Source of the DNA: Jejuia pallidilutea
GTDB taxonomy: Bacteria > Bacteroidota > Bacteroidia > Flavobacteriales > Flavobacteriaceae
Direction: 5' to 3'
DNA: 64,000 nt
Assembly: GCF_002973595.1 (NCBI RefSeq)
Contig: NZ_PVEO01000003.1
Coordinates: forward strand, 62,001 to 126,000
Positions 45,962 through 54,275 of this stretch are shown piece by piece. Below the pieces are notes generated by a model. That model was not told the DNA's origin. It worked only from the letters and a program-made list of their open reading frames with translations, and did not search any database. Positions within the stretch are counted from its first letter, which is position 1. The number at the start of each line of letters is the position of its first letter. Made by a program: the position numbers and the translations under genes.

Positions 45962-48310
45962 ATGAGCATTGTACGGTACATTAAACAATATAAGATTAGG
46001 AGTATTGCTATACTTGTTCTTTTATTTGCTTACTATTTCTGTTTACCAAAACAACTTTTTAAAGACCCTACGGCCACTGTAATTACAAGTTCCAATAACG
46101 ATTTATTGGGTGCGCAGATTGCTAAAGATGGGCAATGGCGATTTCCTCATAACGATAGTATTCCTGAGAAATTTAAAACCTGTATCCTACAATTTGAAGA
46201 TGAATATTTTTATAAACACCCTGGGTTTAATCCGGTTTCTATCGTTAAGGCGTTACGCGATAATTTAAAATCTGGTGGCGTAAAACGTGGCGGTAGTACC
46301 TTAACACAACAGGTAATTAGACTCTCTAGAAAAGGACAAAATCGCAGCTATGTAGAAAAGTTAAAAGAACTGATATTAGCCACACGACTGGAGTTGCGTG
46401 AATCTAAAGACAAGATTTTGGCTTATTATTCTAGTAACGCCCCCTTTGGTGGCAATGTAGTAGGCTTAGATGCTGCCTCATGGCGGTATTTTAACCGAAA
46501 TGCTAACGATTTATCGTGGGCCGAAAGTGCCACATTAGCGGTGTTGCCCAATGCCCCAAGTTTAATTTATCCTGGGAAAAATCAAGAGCGTTTACTTAAA
46601 AAACGCAATCGGCTTTTAAAAAAACTATTGAGCAATGCCATTATAGACTCGTTAACTTACAATTTAGCAATTATTGAAGGGTTGCCACAAAAACCCTATC
46701 CGTTGCCACAAATTGCTCCTCATTTATTGCAAAAAGTAAGCAAAAGCCATTACGGACAATTTGTAAAAACAAGTATTAATAAACCGCTACAAGAACAGGT
46801 GAACCATATTGTAAAAGCGCATTACAATCAGTTAAGGCAGAATGAAATTTACAACGCTGCAGTTTTAGTTTTAGATGTGAAAAACAGACATGTTTTGGCA
46901 TATGTTGGCAATACTCCAACCAATAAAACACATCAAAATGAAGTAGATATTATTGATAAACCCAGAAGTACAGGTAGCATTTTAAAGCCGTTTTTATACG
47001 CTGCAATGTTAGATAGTGGCGATTTGTTACCCCATACCTTGGTGGCCGATGTACCCACGCAGTTTGGAAATTACAACCCCGAAAATTACAATAAAACCTA
47101 TGATGGTGCTGTGCCTGCAAGTCGCGCCTTATCGCGTTCGCTAAACGTTCCTGCGGTTAGAATGTTGCAACAGTTTGGTTTAGATAGGTATCATCATTAT
47201 TTGAAACAACTACGGTTGAAAGATTTAAAATACTCTGCAAGCCATTATGGGTTATCGCTAGTATTAGGTGGAGCAGAAAGTAACCTTTGGGATTTGTGTA
47301 AAAGTTATGCTGCCTTATCTTCAACTTTAAATCATTTTTCTGAAACCTCTAGCGAATATTTTGAAAACGAATTTACCGAACCTACATTTTTAGCTTCTGA
47401 AGATATTGATTTTGGGCAAAAAACGACTGACAAAACCTTATTTGATGCGGCCTCTATTTATTTAACGTATGAAAGCATGAAAGAGGTTAACCGACCAGAA
47501 AGTGATGAAAGTTGGGAGTTTTTTGATGGCTCCAAACAAATTGCTTGGAAAACTGGTACCAGTTTTGGATTTCGTGATGCATGGGCTATTGGTACTACCA
47601 AAGATTATGTGGTAGGCGTTTGGGTTGGAAATGCTGATGGTGAAGGACGTCCAGGTTTGGTTGGTGTGCAAACTGCAGCGCCCATACTTTTTGATGTGTT
47701 TGATGTGTTACCAAATAGCGAATGGTTTGCTAAACCTTTTGATGAAATGCAACAAGTTTCTATTTGTAAATGGAGTGGTTATCGGGCTTCTCCCAATTGC
47801 GATGTTATTGAAGAGCAATACATTCAACAAAGTGGCCTAAAAACAAAACCTTGTCCGTTTCATGTATTAATTCATTTAGATAAAAATGAAACCTATCAAG
47901 TAAATTCGTCTTGTGAAGATATATCTAACATCAAACATAAATCATGGTTTGTGTTACCACCGCTTATGGCACATTACTACAAAACCAAAAATCCCTTTTA
48001 TAAACCATTACCAAAATTTAGGAGTGATTGTTTTGGCGATGCCTCTGTTTCTATCGATTTTATTTACCCAAAAACAAATAATACCATTTTTCTTCCTAAA
48101 GATTTTGATGGTGAAACTAACGCCCTTATTTTAAAAATTGCCCATTCTAAACCAGAAAGCACAGTATTTTGGTATGTTGACGAAACCTTTATGGGTAGCA
48201 CTAAAGCTATTCATGAATTAGCAATTCAACCAAAAGTAGGTAAACATATTATTACTGTAGTAGATGAATTGGGGAATGAAGCAAAACGATGGATAGAAAT
48301 TTCAAAATAA
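45962..48310 (+). CDS. pbpC: Penicillin-binding protein 1C
   Basis: A 782-residue class A PBP. A membrane anchor spans residues 13-28. The glycosyltransferase domain (about 60-240) has EDEYFYKHPGFNP and GGSTLTQQVIRL. The transpeptidase domain has SILK in RSTGSILKPFLYA (active Ser), SRSLN, and KTGTSFGFRDAW. The C-terminal BiPBP_C domain (about 690-782) is also present, as expected for PbpC. It polymerises and may cross-link peptidoglycan at the inner membrane. PbpC is commonly next to the alpha-2-macroglobulin gene; here two unrelated genes intervene. Confidence 0.96.
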   Translation: MSIVRYIKQYKIRSIAILVLLFAYYFCLPKQLFKDPTATVITSSNNDLLGAQIAKDGQWRFPHNDSIPEKFKTCILQFEDEYFYKHPGFNPVSIVKALRDNLKSGGVKRGGSTLTQQVIRLSRKGQNRSYVEKLKELILATRLELRESKDKILAYYSSNAPFGGNVVGLDAASWRYFNRNANDLSWAESATLAVLPNAPSLIYPGKNQERLLKKRNRLLKKLLSNAIIDSLTYNLAIIEGLPQKPYPLPQIAPHLLQKVSKSHYGQFVKTSINKPLQEQVNHIVKAHYNQLRQNEIYNAAVLVLDVKNRHVLAYVGNTPTNKTHQNEVDIIDKPRSTGSILKPFLYAAMLDSGDLLPHTLVADVPTQFGNYNPENYNKTYDGAVPASRALSRSLNVPAVRMLQQFGLDRYHHYLKQLRLKDLKYSASHYGLSLVLGGAESNLWDLCKSYAALSSTLNHFSETSSEYFENEFTEPTFLASEDIDFGQKTTDKTLFDAASIYLTYESMKEVNRPESDESWEFFDGSKQIAWKTGTSFGFRDAWAIGTTKDYVVGVWVGNADGEGRPGLVGVQTAAPILFDVFDVLPNSEWFAKPFDEMQQVSICKWSGYRASPNCDVIEEQYIQQSGLKTKPCPFHVLIHLDKNETYQVNSSCEDISNIKHKSWFVLPPLMAHYYKTKNPFYKPLPKFRSDCFGDASVSIDFIYPKTNNTIFLPKDFDGETNALILKIAHSKPESTVFWYVDETFMGSTKAIHELAIQPKVGKHIITVVDELGNEAKRWIEISK

Positions 48311-48365
48311 ATACAGATTATTAAGGCAACCTTTAGAAACACTTTGCATCTTAAAATAAAAAGTC

Positions 48366-48824
48366 ATGAAAAAAATTGCTTTATCCCTGCTTATTTTACT
48401 TTCTGTTTTTTTTTGTAAAAACGATGATGATAATGAAATTGATTGTTCTCTTATAGATATTGGACCGCCAAATATTTATATTGAACTGGTAGATGCAAAT
48501 GGTAATAATTTAATTGAAAACGAAACTTATATAGCTGATAATATTACTGTAACTTTTAAGGGTTATATTATTGAAAATGTTGTTTTTAAAAACGTACCTA
48601 GTGTAGAAAATTTTATTGCCCTATCGGTTTCTGGGAGTAAAGGCGATAATACGTTTAACATTCACCTTTCAGAAAATGAGACAGATATACTAACGCTTAA
48701 CCTCAGCGAAAGGGAAGTTATTTGTAGTGTTACATTTTACACAATTAACGAAACAACATATAACGGTGAAATACAAACGCTAAAGGATTTTAACGGAGAT
48801 TACCTTATCACAATTACCAAATAA
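48366..48824 (+). CDS. Small lipoprotein of unknown function
   Basis: A 152-residue protein with a short lipoprotein signal (MKKIALSLLILLSVFFCKND; Cys17). The mature part is acidic at first (DDDNEIDC) and then beta-rich, with ELVDANGNNLIENETYIADN and a closing NGDYLITITK strand. I do not recognise a named family, although similar lipoproteins with an ELVD-NG-NL opening are common in Flavobacteriaceae. It lies 55 bases after pbpC on the same strand and could share its transcript. It converges on the EEP gene with 1 base between stops. Confidence 0.7.
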   Translation: MKKIALSLLILLSVFFCKNDDDNEIDCSLIDIGPPNIYIELVDANGNNLIENETYIADNITVTFKGYIIENVVFKNVPSVENFIALSVSGSKGDNTFNIHLSENETDILTLNLSEREVICSVTFYTINETTYNGEIQTLKDFNGDYLITITK

Positions 48825-48825
48825 T

Positions 48826-49704
48826 TTATTTTCTAACAACAGTTTTTATCATACTATGATCAGATTTCCAAGTATTCATCTTTTCTGTGGTAATTATTTT
48901 TAAATCTTTAGATACCCAAATATGATCTAATGATAACAGTGGAATATTCCAAAACCAAGTTTCCCTAAAACCATTCCCTTTTGCTGTAAAAGCGTGGTAG
49001 AAATCTTTTTTTGTAGTGTTGAAAAATTCAGATTCGTAAGGCAAATTAAAATCTCCTAAAACTATTGTATTTTGTTTGTCCTGGATGTGTTTATTTACAA
49101 ACGCCAATTCCGATTTTCTTGATACATAAAGACTAGAATTAACATCAACAGCATAAAAAGTAGTATTGTATGTTGAGAAACGTATTATGGTAGAATTATG
49201 TTCAGATACTAATACGTTATTTAAATGAATGTTTTCTTTTGAACATATGCCTATTTCACTATCAGCATGCCAATAAAAATGCATGTTAGGATATTTTGCC
49301 CTTATTATTCCTAGTTCTTCAGCATGATATTCTACTAAAACAACTACATCAGGCAAATTTTCAATGGCATTAAAAACATGTTTAAATTCTCTTTTGTGTG
49401 TGGCATTCCAAAAAACCACTTTAATATCGCTTTCCTTAATGTCTTCTGGTGCACTTATTTTAAAACTTCTACTTAACCAAATTATTGTTAATATTATAAT
49501 TAAAACTAGGTTAATATACCTTTGTTTTCCTTTAAGGATATATGAAAAACATAAAACAATAAAAATGATAACAGGTAGTGGAAATGTGTAATAAAGAAGC
49601 GCGAAAAACAAATTTGTCTCTTTAAAAACAAAATGGATTAATAGCAATAAAAAAATTACTATACCATTGAGCACAAAGAAATAAGGGACTATTTTTTTTA
49701 GCAT
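48826..49704 (-). CDS. Membrane-anchored endonuclease/exonuclease/phosphatase family protein
   Basis: A 292-residue protein. Residues 5-85 contain three probable membrane helices. The EEP domain follows from about residue 95: KVVFWNATHKRE (usual Asn), VVVLVEYHAEELG (metal-binding Glu), LGDFNLPYESEFF (Asp/Asn pair) and LDHIWVS...SDHSMI (catalytic Asp-His). It may cleave phosphodiester bonds in nucleic acid or lipid on the outer face of the membrane. Its ATG overlaps the stop of the YciI-like gene by one base (TAATG), as the last gene of a coupled three-gene operon. Confidence 0.85.
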   Translation of the reverse strand: MLKKIVPYFFVLNGIVIFLLLLIHFVFKETNLFFALLYYTFPLPVIIFIVLCFSYILKGKQRYINLVLIIILTIIWLSRSFKISAPEDIKESDIKVVFWNATHKREFKHVFNAIENLPDVVVLVEYHAEELGIIRAKYPNMHFYWHADSEIGICSKENIHLNNVLVSEHNSTIIRFSTYNTTFYAVDVNSSLYVSRKSELAFVNKHIQDKQNTIVLGDFNLPYESEFFNTTKKDFYHAFTAKGNGFRETWFWNIPLLSLDHIWVSKDLKIITTEKMNTWKSDHSMIKTVVRK

Positions 49705-50270
49705 TAGCGTAACGAAAATCCTTTACCAGCCCACCAAGGATGAATTTCAATTTCTAGTCTGCCAGCTTTAACCATAGGATCTGCATTGGCTAAACTATCG
49801 GCCATTTTTAAGGTTGGCACATTGTAAATTGTAATTCCGCGAATATCGCCATCGTCTCCAAAAGGCCCAGAGATATCGGCATAACCTAGCTCATACATTT
49901 TTGTTAAATGTGCTAAATGTTGTTCTTGTAAATCGGCCGCTTCTTCTTCGTTTTGCCCGCGTATGGGGCCGCGTTTTAAAAACGCAATAAAATATTGCTG
50001 CATTAAAATGGTGTCTTTGGTAGTTTTATCGAAATAATCAAACGTTTTAAAACCTTTAGCGGTTAACGCTTCTTTAAGTGCTTTAATAGATTTTTGCTTT
50101 GGTTTTTCTACTACCGCTACCTCTGTATTATCTGTCTCTTCTAGAGCTGCTTCTTTTAAGTTTTCTTTAATCATGGGGTCTTCTGCAACATCAGAAGTAG
50201 ATGTTTTTGGTGTGTCTTTACAGCCAATAAAAACTATGGCCAACATTGTAACTAATATTGTTTTTTTCAT
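49704..50270 (-). CDS. Lipoprotein with C-terminal YciI-like domain
   Basis: From the ATG at 50270 (MKKTILVTMLAIVFIGCKD) the product has 188 residues. The lipobox is FIGC. Residues 20-70 are low-complexity and acidic, then about 85-188 form a YciI-like ferredoxin fold (QQYFIAFLKRGPIRGQ, LAHLTKMYELGYADISGPFG, ADPMVKAGRLEIEIHPWW). YciI-like domains have a conserved His-Asp pair of uncertain catalytic role. The start overlaps the stop of the CYTH gene by one base (TAATG), and its own stop does the same with the next gene. An in-frame start 9 bases upstream would sit inside the CYTH gene and is less likely. Confidence 0.8.
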   Translation of the reverse strand: MKKTILVTMLAIVFIGCKDTPKTSTSDVAEDPMIKENLKEAALEETDNTEVAVVEKPKQKSIKALKEALTAKGFKTFDYFDKTTKDTILMQQYFIAFLKRGPIRGQNEEEAADLQEQHLAHLTKMYELGYADISGPFGDDGDIRGITIYNVPTLKMADSLANADPMVKAGRLEIEIHPWWAGKGFSLR

Positions 50271-50740
50271 TATTTCCAAGTATTATAAGGTTGTTTACTT
50301 AGTTGCGAATTATAATATTGTATTTGTCCTGTAACTTCGGTGCCTAACCAATCTGGTTTTTTAATAGTCTCATGTTCTGACGATAACTCAACTTCAGCAA
50401 TAATTAACCCTTCATTATCCCCAAAAAATTCATCGACTTCAAACACATGCTTACCAATAGTAACTTCATAGCGTACTTTTTCAATAATTGTAGGCTCACA
50501 GAGTTTTAAAAGTGATTCAGCATCGGTTTTAGAAATGTCTTTCTCCCATTCAAATCTACTTAATCCATCTTTAGATGATATTCCTTTTACAGTTAAAAAT
50601 CCTTTTTCCCCTTTAATCCTCACACGAACGGTACGCGCTTTATGGGTGTTTAAAAACCCCTGAATTAAAAGTGTTTTAGTACTTGCTTCTGCTTTAAAAG
50701 CATCAGATTTAACCAAAAATTTTCGTTCTATCTCTATCAT
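50270..50740 (-). CDS. CYTH domain protein (triphosphate tunnel metalloenzyme)
   Basis: A 156-residue protein starting MIEIERKFLVKSD, the EIERKF signature of CYTH/TTM enzymes. Further acidic and basic strands (TVRVRIKGEKGFLTVKG, SRFEWEKDIS, VFEVDEFFGDNEGLIIAEVE) form the tunnel that binds metal-triphosphate. Bacterial members hydrolyse inorganic triphosphate or act on nucleotides; adenylate cyclase activity is known only for some. It is the first gene of the coupled operon with the YciI-like and EEP genes, and diverges from dinB. Confidence 0.92.
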   Translation of the reverse strand: MIEIERKFLVKSDAFKAEASTKTLLIQGFLNTHKARTVRVRIKGEKGFLTVKGISSKDGLSRFEWEKDISKTDAESLLKLCEPTIIEKVRYEVTIGKHVFEVDEFFGDNEGLIIAEVELSSEHETIKKPDWLGTEVTGQIQYYNSQLSKQPYNTWK

Positions 50741-50783
50741 AATTACACCTTTGAAAAGGGATACTTTTTTTACTTTTAATAAT

Positions 50784-50803
50784 ATTCCTGCCTGCGCAGG
50801 AAT
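50784..50803. repeat. Small perfect hairpin repeat upstream of dinB
   Basis: ATTCCTGC and GCAGGAAT form a perfect 8-bp stem around CTGC. It is the intact counterpart of the hairpin at 42758-42777. It lies between the divergent CYTH and dinB genes, close to the dinB start. Confidence 0.6.
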
Positions 50804-50818
50804 TCATAAATTTACACT

Positions 50819-51919
50819 ATGTATACCGATTTACCAATACGAAAAATTATTCATGTAGATATGGATGCGTTTTACGCCTCTGTAGAGCAAATGGATAATC
50901 CGCATTTAAAGGGCAAACCTATTGCTGTTGGCGGTGGTGGTAAACGTGGTGTAGTTAGTGCTGCTAGTTATGAGGCTAGAAAATTTGGCGTAAAAAGTGC
51001 CATGGCAGGTACTTTAGCCGTAAAATTATGTCCTGATCTTATTTTTGTGAGGCCAAATTTTGAACGCTATTCTGAAATTTCTAAAAAAATAAGACAAATT
51101 TTTTATGATTATACCGATTTGGTAGAACCACTTTCGTTAGATGAAGCCTATCTAGACGTTACACAAAACAAAAAAGGTAACCCAAGCGCCTCCTTAATAG
51201 CCAAAGACATTAGGGCGCGTATTTTAAACGATGTTGGGCTAACTGCATCTGCTGGCATTTCCATCAATAAATTTATAGCTAAAGTAGCAAGCGATTATAA
51301 CAAACCTAACGGACAAAAAACAGTAAATCCTGAAGAAGTGCTAGAGTTTTTAGAACAACTAGATATTAGAAAGTTTTATGGTGTAGGTAAAGTAACTGCC
51401 GAAAAAATGTACCAAAAAGGCATTTTTACAGGGTTAGACTTAAAGCAAAAATCTTTAGAATATTTAGATGCTAATTTTGGTAAGTCTGGTAGATACTACT
51501 ACCATGTTGTAAGAGGCATACATACTAGCGAAGTAAAACCACACCGCACCAGAAAAAGTTTAGCTGCCGAACGTACATTTAGTGAAAATTTATCTTCTGA
51601 AGTTTTTATGCTAGAAAAACTAGAGCATATTGCCGAAGAAGTAGCCCGTAGACTACTAAAGAGCCTAGTTGCAGGAAAAACAATAACCTTAAAAATAAAA
51701 TATAGCGATTTTACACTACAAACCAGAAGTAAAACTTTACCCTATTACATAAGCGATAAAAGTATGATTTTAGAAACCGCCAAAGATTTACTCTATCAGG
51801 AAAAATTAAGTAATTCTGTACGATTATTGGGCATTTCCCTATCTAACTTAAATACAGAAAAAAAGAAAAAACCTGAGCTAAAAAAGAGTGTTAGTGTACA
51901 GTTAAAGTTTGAGTTTTAA
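50819..51919 (+). CDS. dinB: DNA polymerase IV (Y-family)
   Basis: A 366-residue polymerase. Catalytic motifs are IIHVDMDAFYASVEQ and PLSLDEAYLDVT, carrying the acidic metal ligands; ASYEARKFGVKSAMAG is the usual finger segment. A helix-hairpin-helix thumb (IRKFYGVGKVTAEKMYQKGI) and the little-finger domain follow. The C-terminal end QLKFEF may bind the beta clamp. It performs error-prone bypass of DNA lesions. It diverges from the CYTH operon and is followed by the lyase gene only 5 bases later, which suggests shared transcription though not shared function. Confidence 0.96.
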   Translation: MYTDLPIRKIIHVDMDAFYASVEQMDNPHLKGKPIAVGGGGKRGVVSAASYEARKFGVKSAMAGTLAVKLCPDLIFVRPNFERYSEISKKIRQIFYDYTDLVEPLSLDEAYLDVTQNKKGNPSASLIAKDIRARILNDVGLTASAGISINKFIAKVASDYNKPNGQKTVNPEEVLEFLEQLDIRKFYGVGKVTAEKMYQKGIFTGLDLKQKSLEYLDANFGKSGRYYYHVVRGIHTSEVKPHRTRKSLAAERTFSENLSSEVFMLEKLEHIAEEVARRLLKSLVAGKTITLKIKYSDFTLQTRSKTLPYYISDKSMILETAKDLLYQEKLSNSVRLLGISLSNLNTEKKKKPELKKSVSVQLKFEF

Positions 51920-51924
51920 TAATT

Positions 51925-54006
51925 ATGAAGACTATGAAAAACTGCCGATATCTTACAATGTGTTTAATTCTTGTTTTTAGCCAACAATTCTTTGCTCTAG
52001 ATTTAGATAAACTGAAACAAAACTTTAAAGACTTTTATTTAGTTGAAAAAGTAAACGATACAGATGTTAAAGAATTACTTGAAATAATGAATGCAGATTT
52101 TTCTTTTACTGATATTGATTATAACATGCACAGGAAGAGTAACTGGAAACCTAGAACACACCTAAAACGCTTAATAATTCTTGCCAGAGCCTTCGAGGAT
52201 AAAAACAGTAAATATTACAAGCTAAATACTTTAGCTAAACAAATTGTTGGCGGATTAAATTACTGGACTTCCAACAATTTTTACAGCGATAATTGGTGGC
52301 ATTCTGAAATTGGAATTCCTCAAAGTCTAGGTCCTACTCTTATTATTTGCCAATCTATTATTCCAGACTCTACAATAACTAAGGCCTTAAAAATAATGGA
52401 CAAGTCTAAAATTTACAGAACAGGACAAAATAAAATATGGTTAAGTGGCAACGTATTTATGCGAGAATTAATTCGTGGAAACCAAAATAAAATTATAACT
52501 GCTGCAAATACCATAAAATCTGTTGTGATAACTTCCAAACCTTACGAAGAAGGCATACAACCCGATTATTCTTTCCATCAACACGGGCCACAGCCGCAAT
52601 TTGGTAATTATGGTTTACATTTTGCCGAAGATATTATTAAATGGCTTTTTATTTTTAATACAACCGAAATTGCTTTTTCTTCTGAAAAAGTTGATCTTAT
52701 GCGTAAGCTAATGTTTGAAGGCCAACAAAAAGTAATTTACAAAGGCAAATACGAAATTTTAGCAACCGGAAGACAAATTTTCCCCGAAATGGTTAATGGT
52801 GAAAAATATCGTGGACCAGTAGCAAAATATGAACTTTACAAAAAGATAGAGCGCATATTTAATATTTTTGACACTATACAGAATCCTATAAAAGCACCTT
52901 TAGGATATGTTCATTTTAGAAATTCTGATTACAGTTTGTATAGAACTAACACCTTTTTTTCATCAGTAAGAATGTCCTCAAAACGTGTTATTGGTGCCGA
53001 GGCTGGTAATGGCGAAAACCAAATGGGGTACCATTTAGGCGATGGCACAAATCTTATTTATCGCCGTGGCGACGAATATCACGAAATTTACCCTGTTTGG
53101 AACTGGCGAAAACTACCAGGAACAACAACAGTACAAGACTCTACAATGTCTCTTACACTAACTTGGGATGGCTATAGAAATAATTCTCATTTTACAGGAG
53201 GACTTAGAAATAACAACGTTGGGATAACTGCATTTAAATATAGAAGAGACAGTTTACAAGCTAATAAATCTTATTTTTTTGTAGATAATAAAATTTATGC
53301 TTTAGGATCTTCCATAAGCACAAACAGAAACTTTAATGTAGTTACAACAATAAACCAATGTTACAAAAAAAGTGCTGTTTTTATGTATAAAAAGAAAAAC
53401 AAAATTACCAGTGTATGGCACGATAGTATAGCTTATTTAAGTTTAACCAAACAAAATTTAAAAGTAAAACAGAGCGAACAAACAGGTAACTGGAAAAAAG
53501 TATTAACATGGCATACCGATAGTTTAATCTCTAAGCCTATTTTTAATTTAGAAATAGAACATGGCACTAAACCAAAAGATAAAAAATACGCTTATGTAAG
53601 TGTAGTTGGTGTCTCTAAAAAAGATATTAAAACAATTAAAAAAAACCAGTTAGCAAAAATAATTGGCCATAGCAAAGCGTTACACGCTTTAAGTTTTAAT
53701 AATGGAAAAACACTTGCCATATCTGCTTTTAAGGCTTGTGAAGTTAAAATTAACAACAAACAAACACTTAAAATAAAATCGCCATGTATTTTAAGTTTAA
53801 ACAAACTTGAGAACGGTTGGTCTTTAAATGCTGTAGATGCTACCCAACAACAAGCACTACTTTCTTTTGAAATTAATGGAATTTATACCATTACTAATGC
53901 AACAAACTTAAAAACTGAAAATAATACCACATATTTTTCTATTAAAACCCATGATAAAGCTCATGAAAAAGGAAAAACGCTTTCGGTGATTCTCTCTACA
54001 AAATAA
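51925..54006 (+). CDS. Polysaccharide lyase family 8 protein (chondroitin/hyaluronate/xanthan lyase type), exported
   Basis: A 693-residue protein with a signal peptide (MKTMKNCRYLTMCLILVFSQ, cleaved near FFA; a second ATG at 51934 is possible). The helical toroid domain holds the catalytic region: IWLSGNVFMREL (Asn) and DYSFHQHGPQPQFGNYG (His and Tyr). The beta-sandwich domains contain GAEAGNGENQMGYHLGDGTN and WNWRKLPGTT, typical PL8 segments. It cleaves uronic-acid-containing polysaccharides by beta-elimination; the exact glycan cannot be told. No T9SS sorting tail is visible. It lies alone, outside any SusC/SusD locus or sulfatase cluster. Confidence 0.92.
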   Translation: MKTMKNCRYLTMCLILVFSQQFFALDLDKLKQNFKDFYLVEKVNDTDVKELLEIMNADFSFTDIDYNMHRKSNWKPRTHLKRLIILARAFEDKNSKYYKLNTLAKQIVGGLNYWTSNNFYSDNWWHSEIGIPQSLGPTLIICQSIIPDSTITKALKIMDKSKIYRTGQNKIWLSGNVFMRELIRGNQNKIITAANTIKSVVITSKPYEEGIQPDYSFHQHGPQPQFGNYGLHFAEDIIKWLFIFNTTEIAFSSEKVDLMRKLMFEGQQKVIYKGKYEILATGRQIFPEMVNGEKYRGPVAKYELYKKIERIFNIFDTIQNPIKAPLGYVHFRNSDYSLYRTNTFFSSVRMSSKRVIGAEAGNGENQMGYHLGDGTNLIYRRGDEYHEIYPVWNWRKLPGTTTVQDSTMSLTLTWDGYRNNSHFTGGLRNNNVGITAFKYRRDSLQANKSYFFVDNKIYALGSSISTNRNFNVVTTINQCYKKSAVFMYKKKNKITSVWHDSIAYLSLTKQNLKVKQSEQTGNWKKVLTWHTDSLISKPIFNLEIEHGTKPKDKKYAYVSVVGVSKKDIKTIKKNQLAKIIGHSKALHALSFNNGKTLAISAFKACEVKINNKQTLKIKSPCILSLNKLENGWSLNAVDATQQQALLSFEINGIYTITNATNLKTENNTTYFSIKTHDKAHEKGKTLSVILSTK

Positions 54007-54148
54007 TAATAGTATTTAAAACACTTGACTTTGTAAGAATTTAAATTTATTTAACATCGGATATAAGTTATTTAAACGACCTGTATACGTGAAACATTAT
54101 AAATAAACTTATCCTCTTTTAAAAAAACTACGCTAGCAAACACCCACA

Positions 54149-54260
54149 TTAGCGATTGATACAGTATCCTTTTAGATATTGTGAAACATTTATGTTCATG
54201 AATTCTTTAATTTATAAAAGTGAACGCATGAATAAAAGCATGACCCAAAGGGTAACGCTC
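54149..54260 (+). repeat. Intergenic element (possible structured RNA), copy D, degenerate
   Basis: It opens TTAGCGATTGATACAGTATC followed by CTTTT, and closes TGACCCAAAGGGTAACGCTC, matching the order and ends of the copy at 30128 with several changes. It lies between the converging PL8 and pyk genes. The rest of this 269-base gap is AT-rich with no gene evident. Confidence 0.45.
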
Positions 54261-54275
54261 AAATTTTAAATTTTT

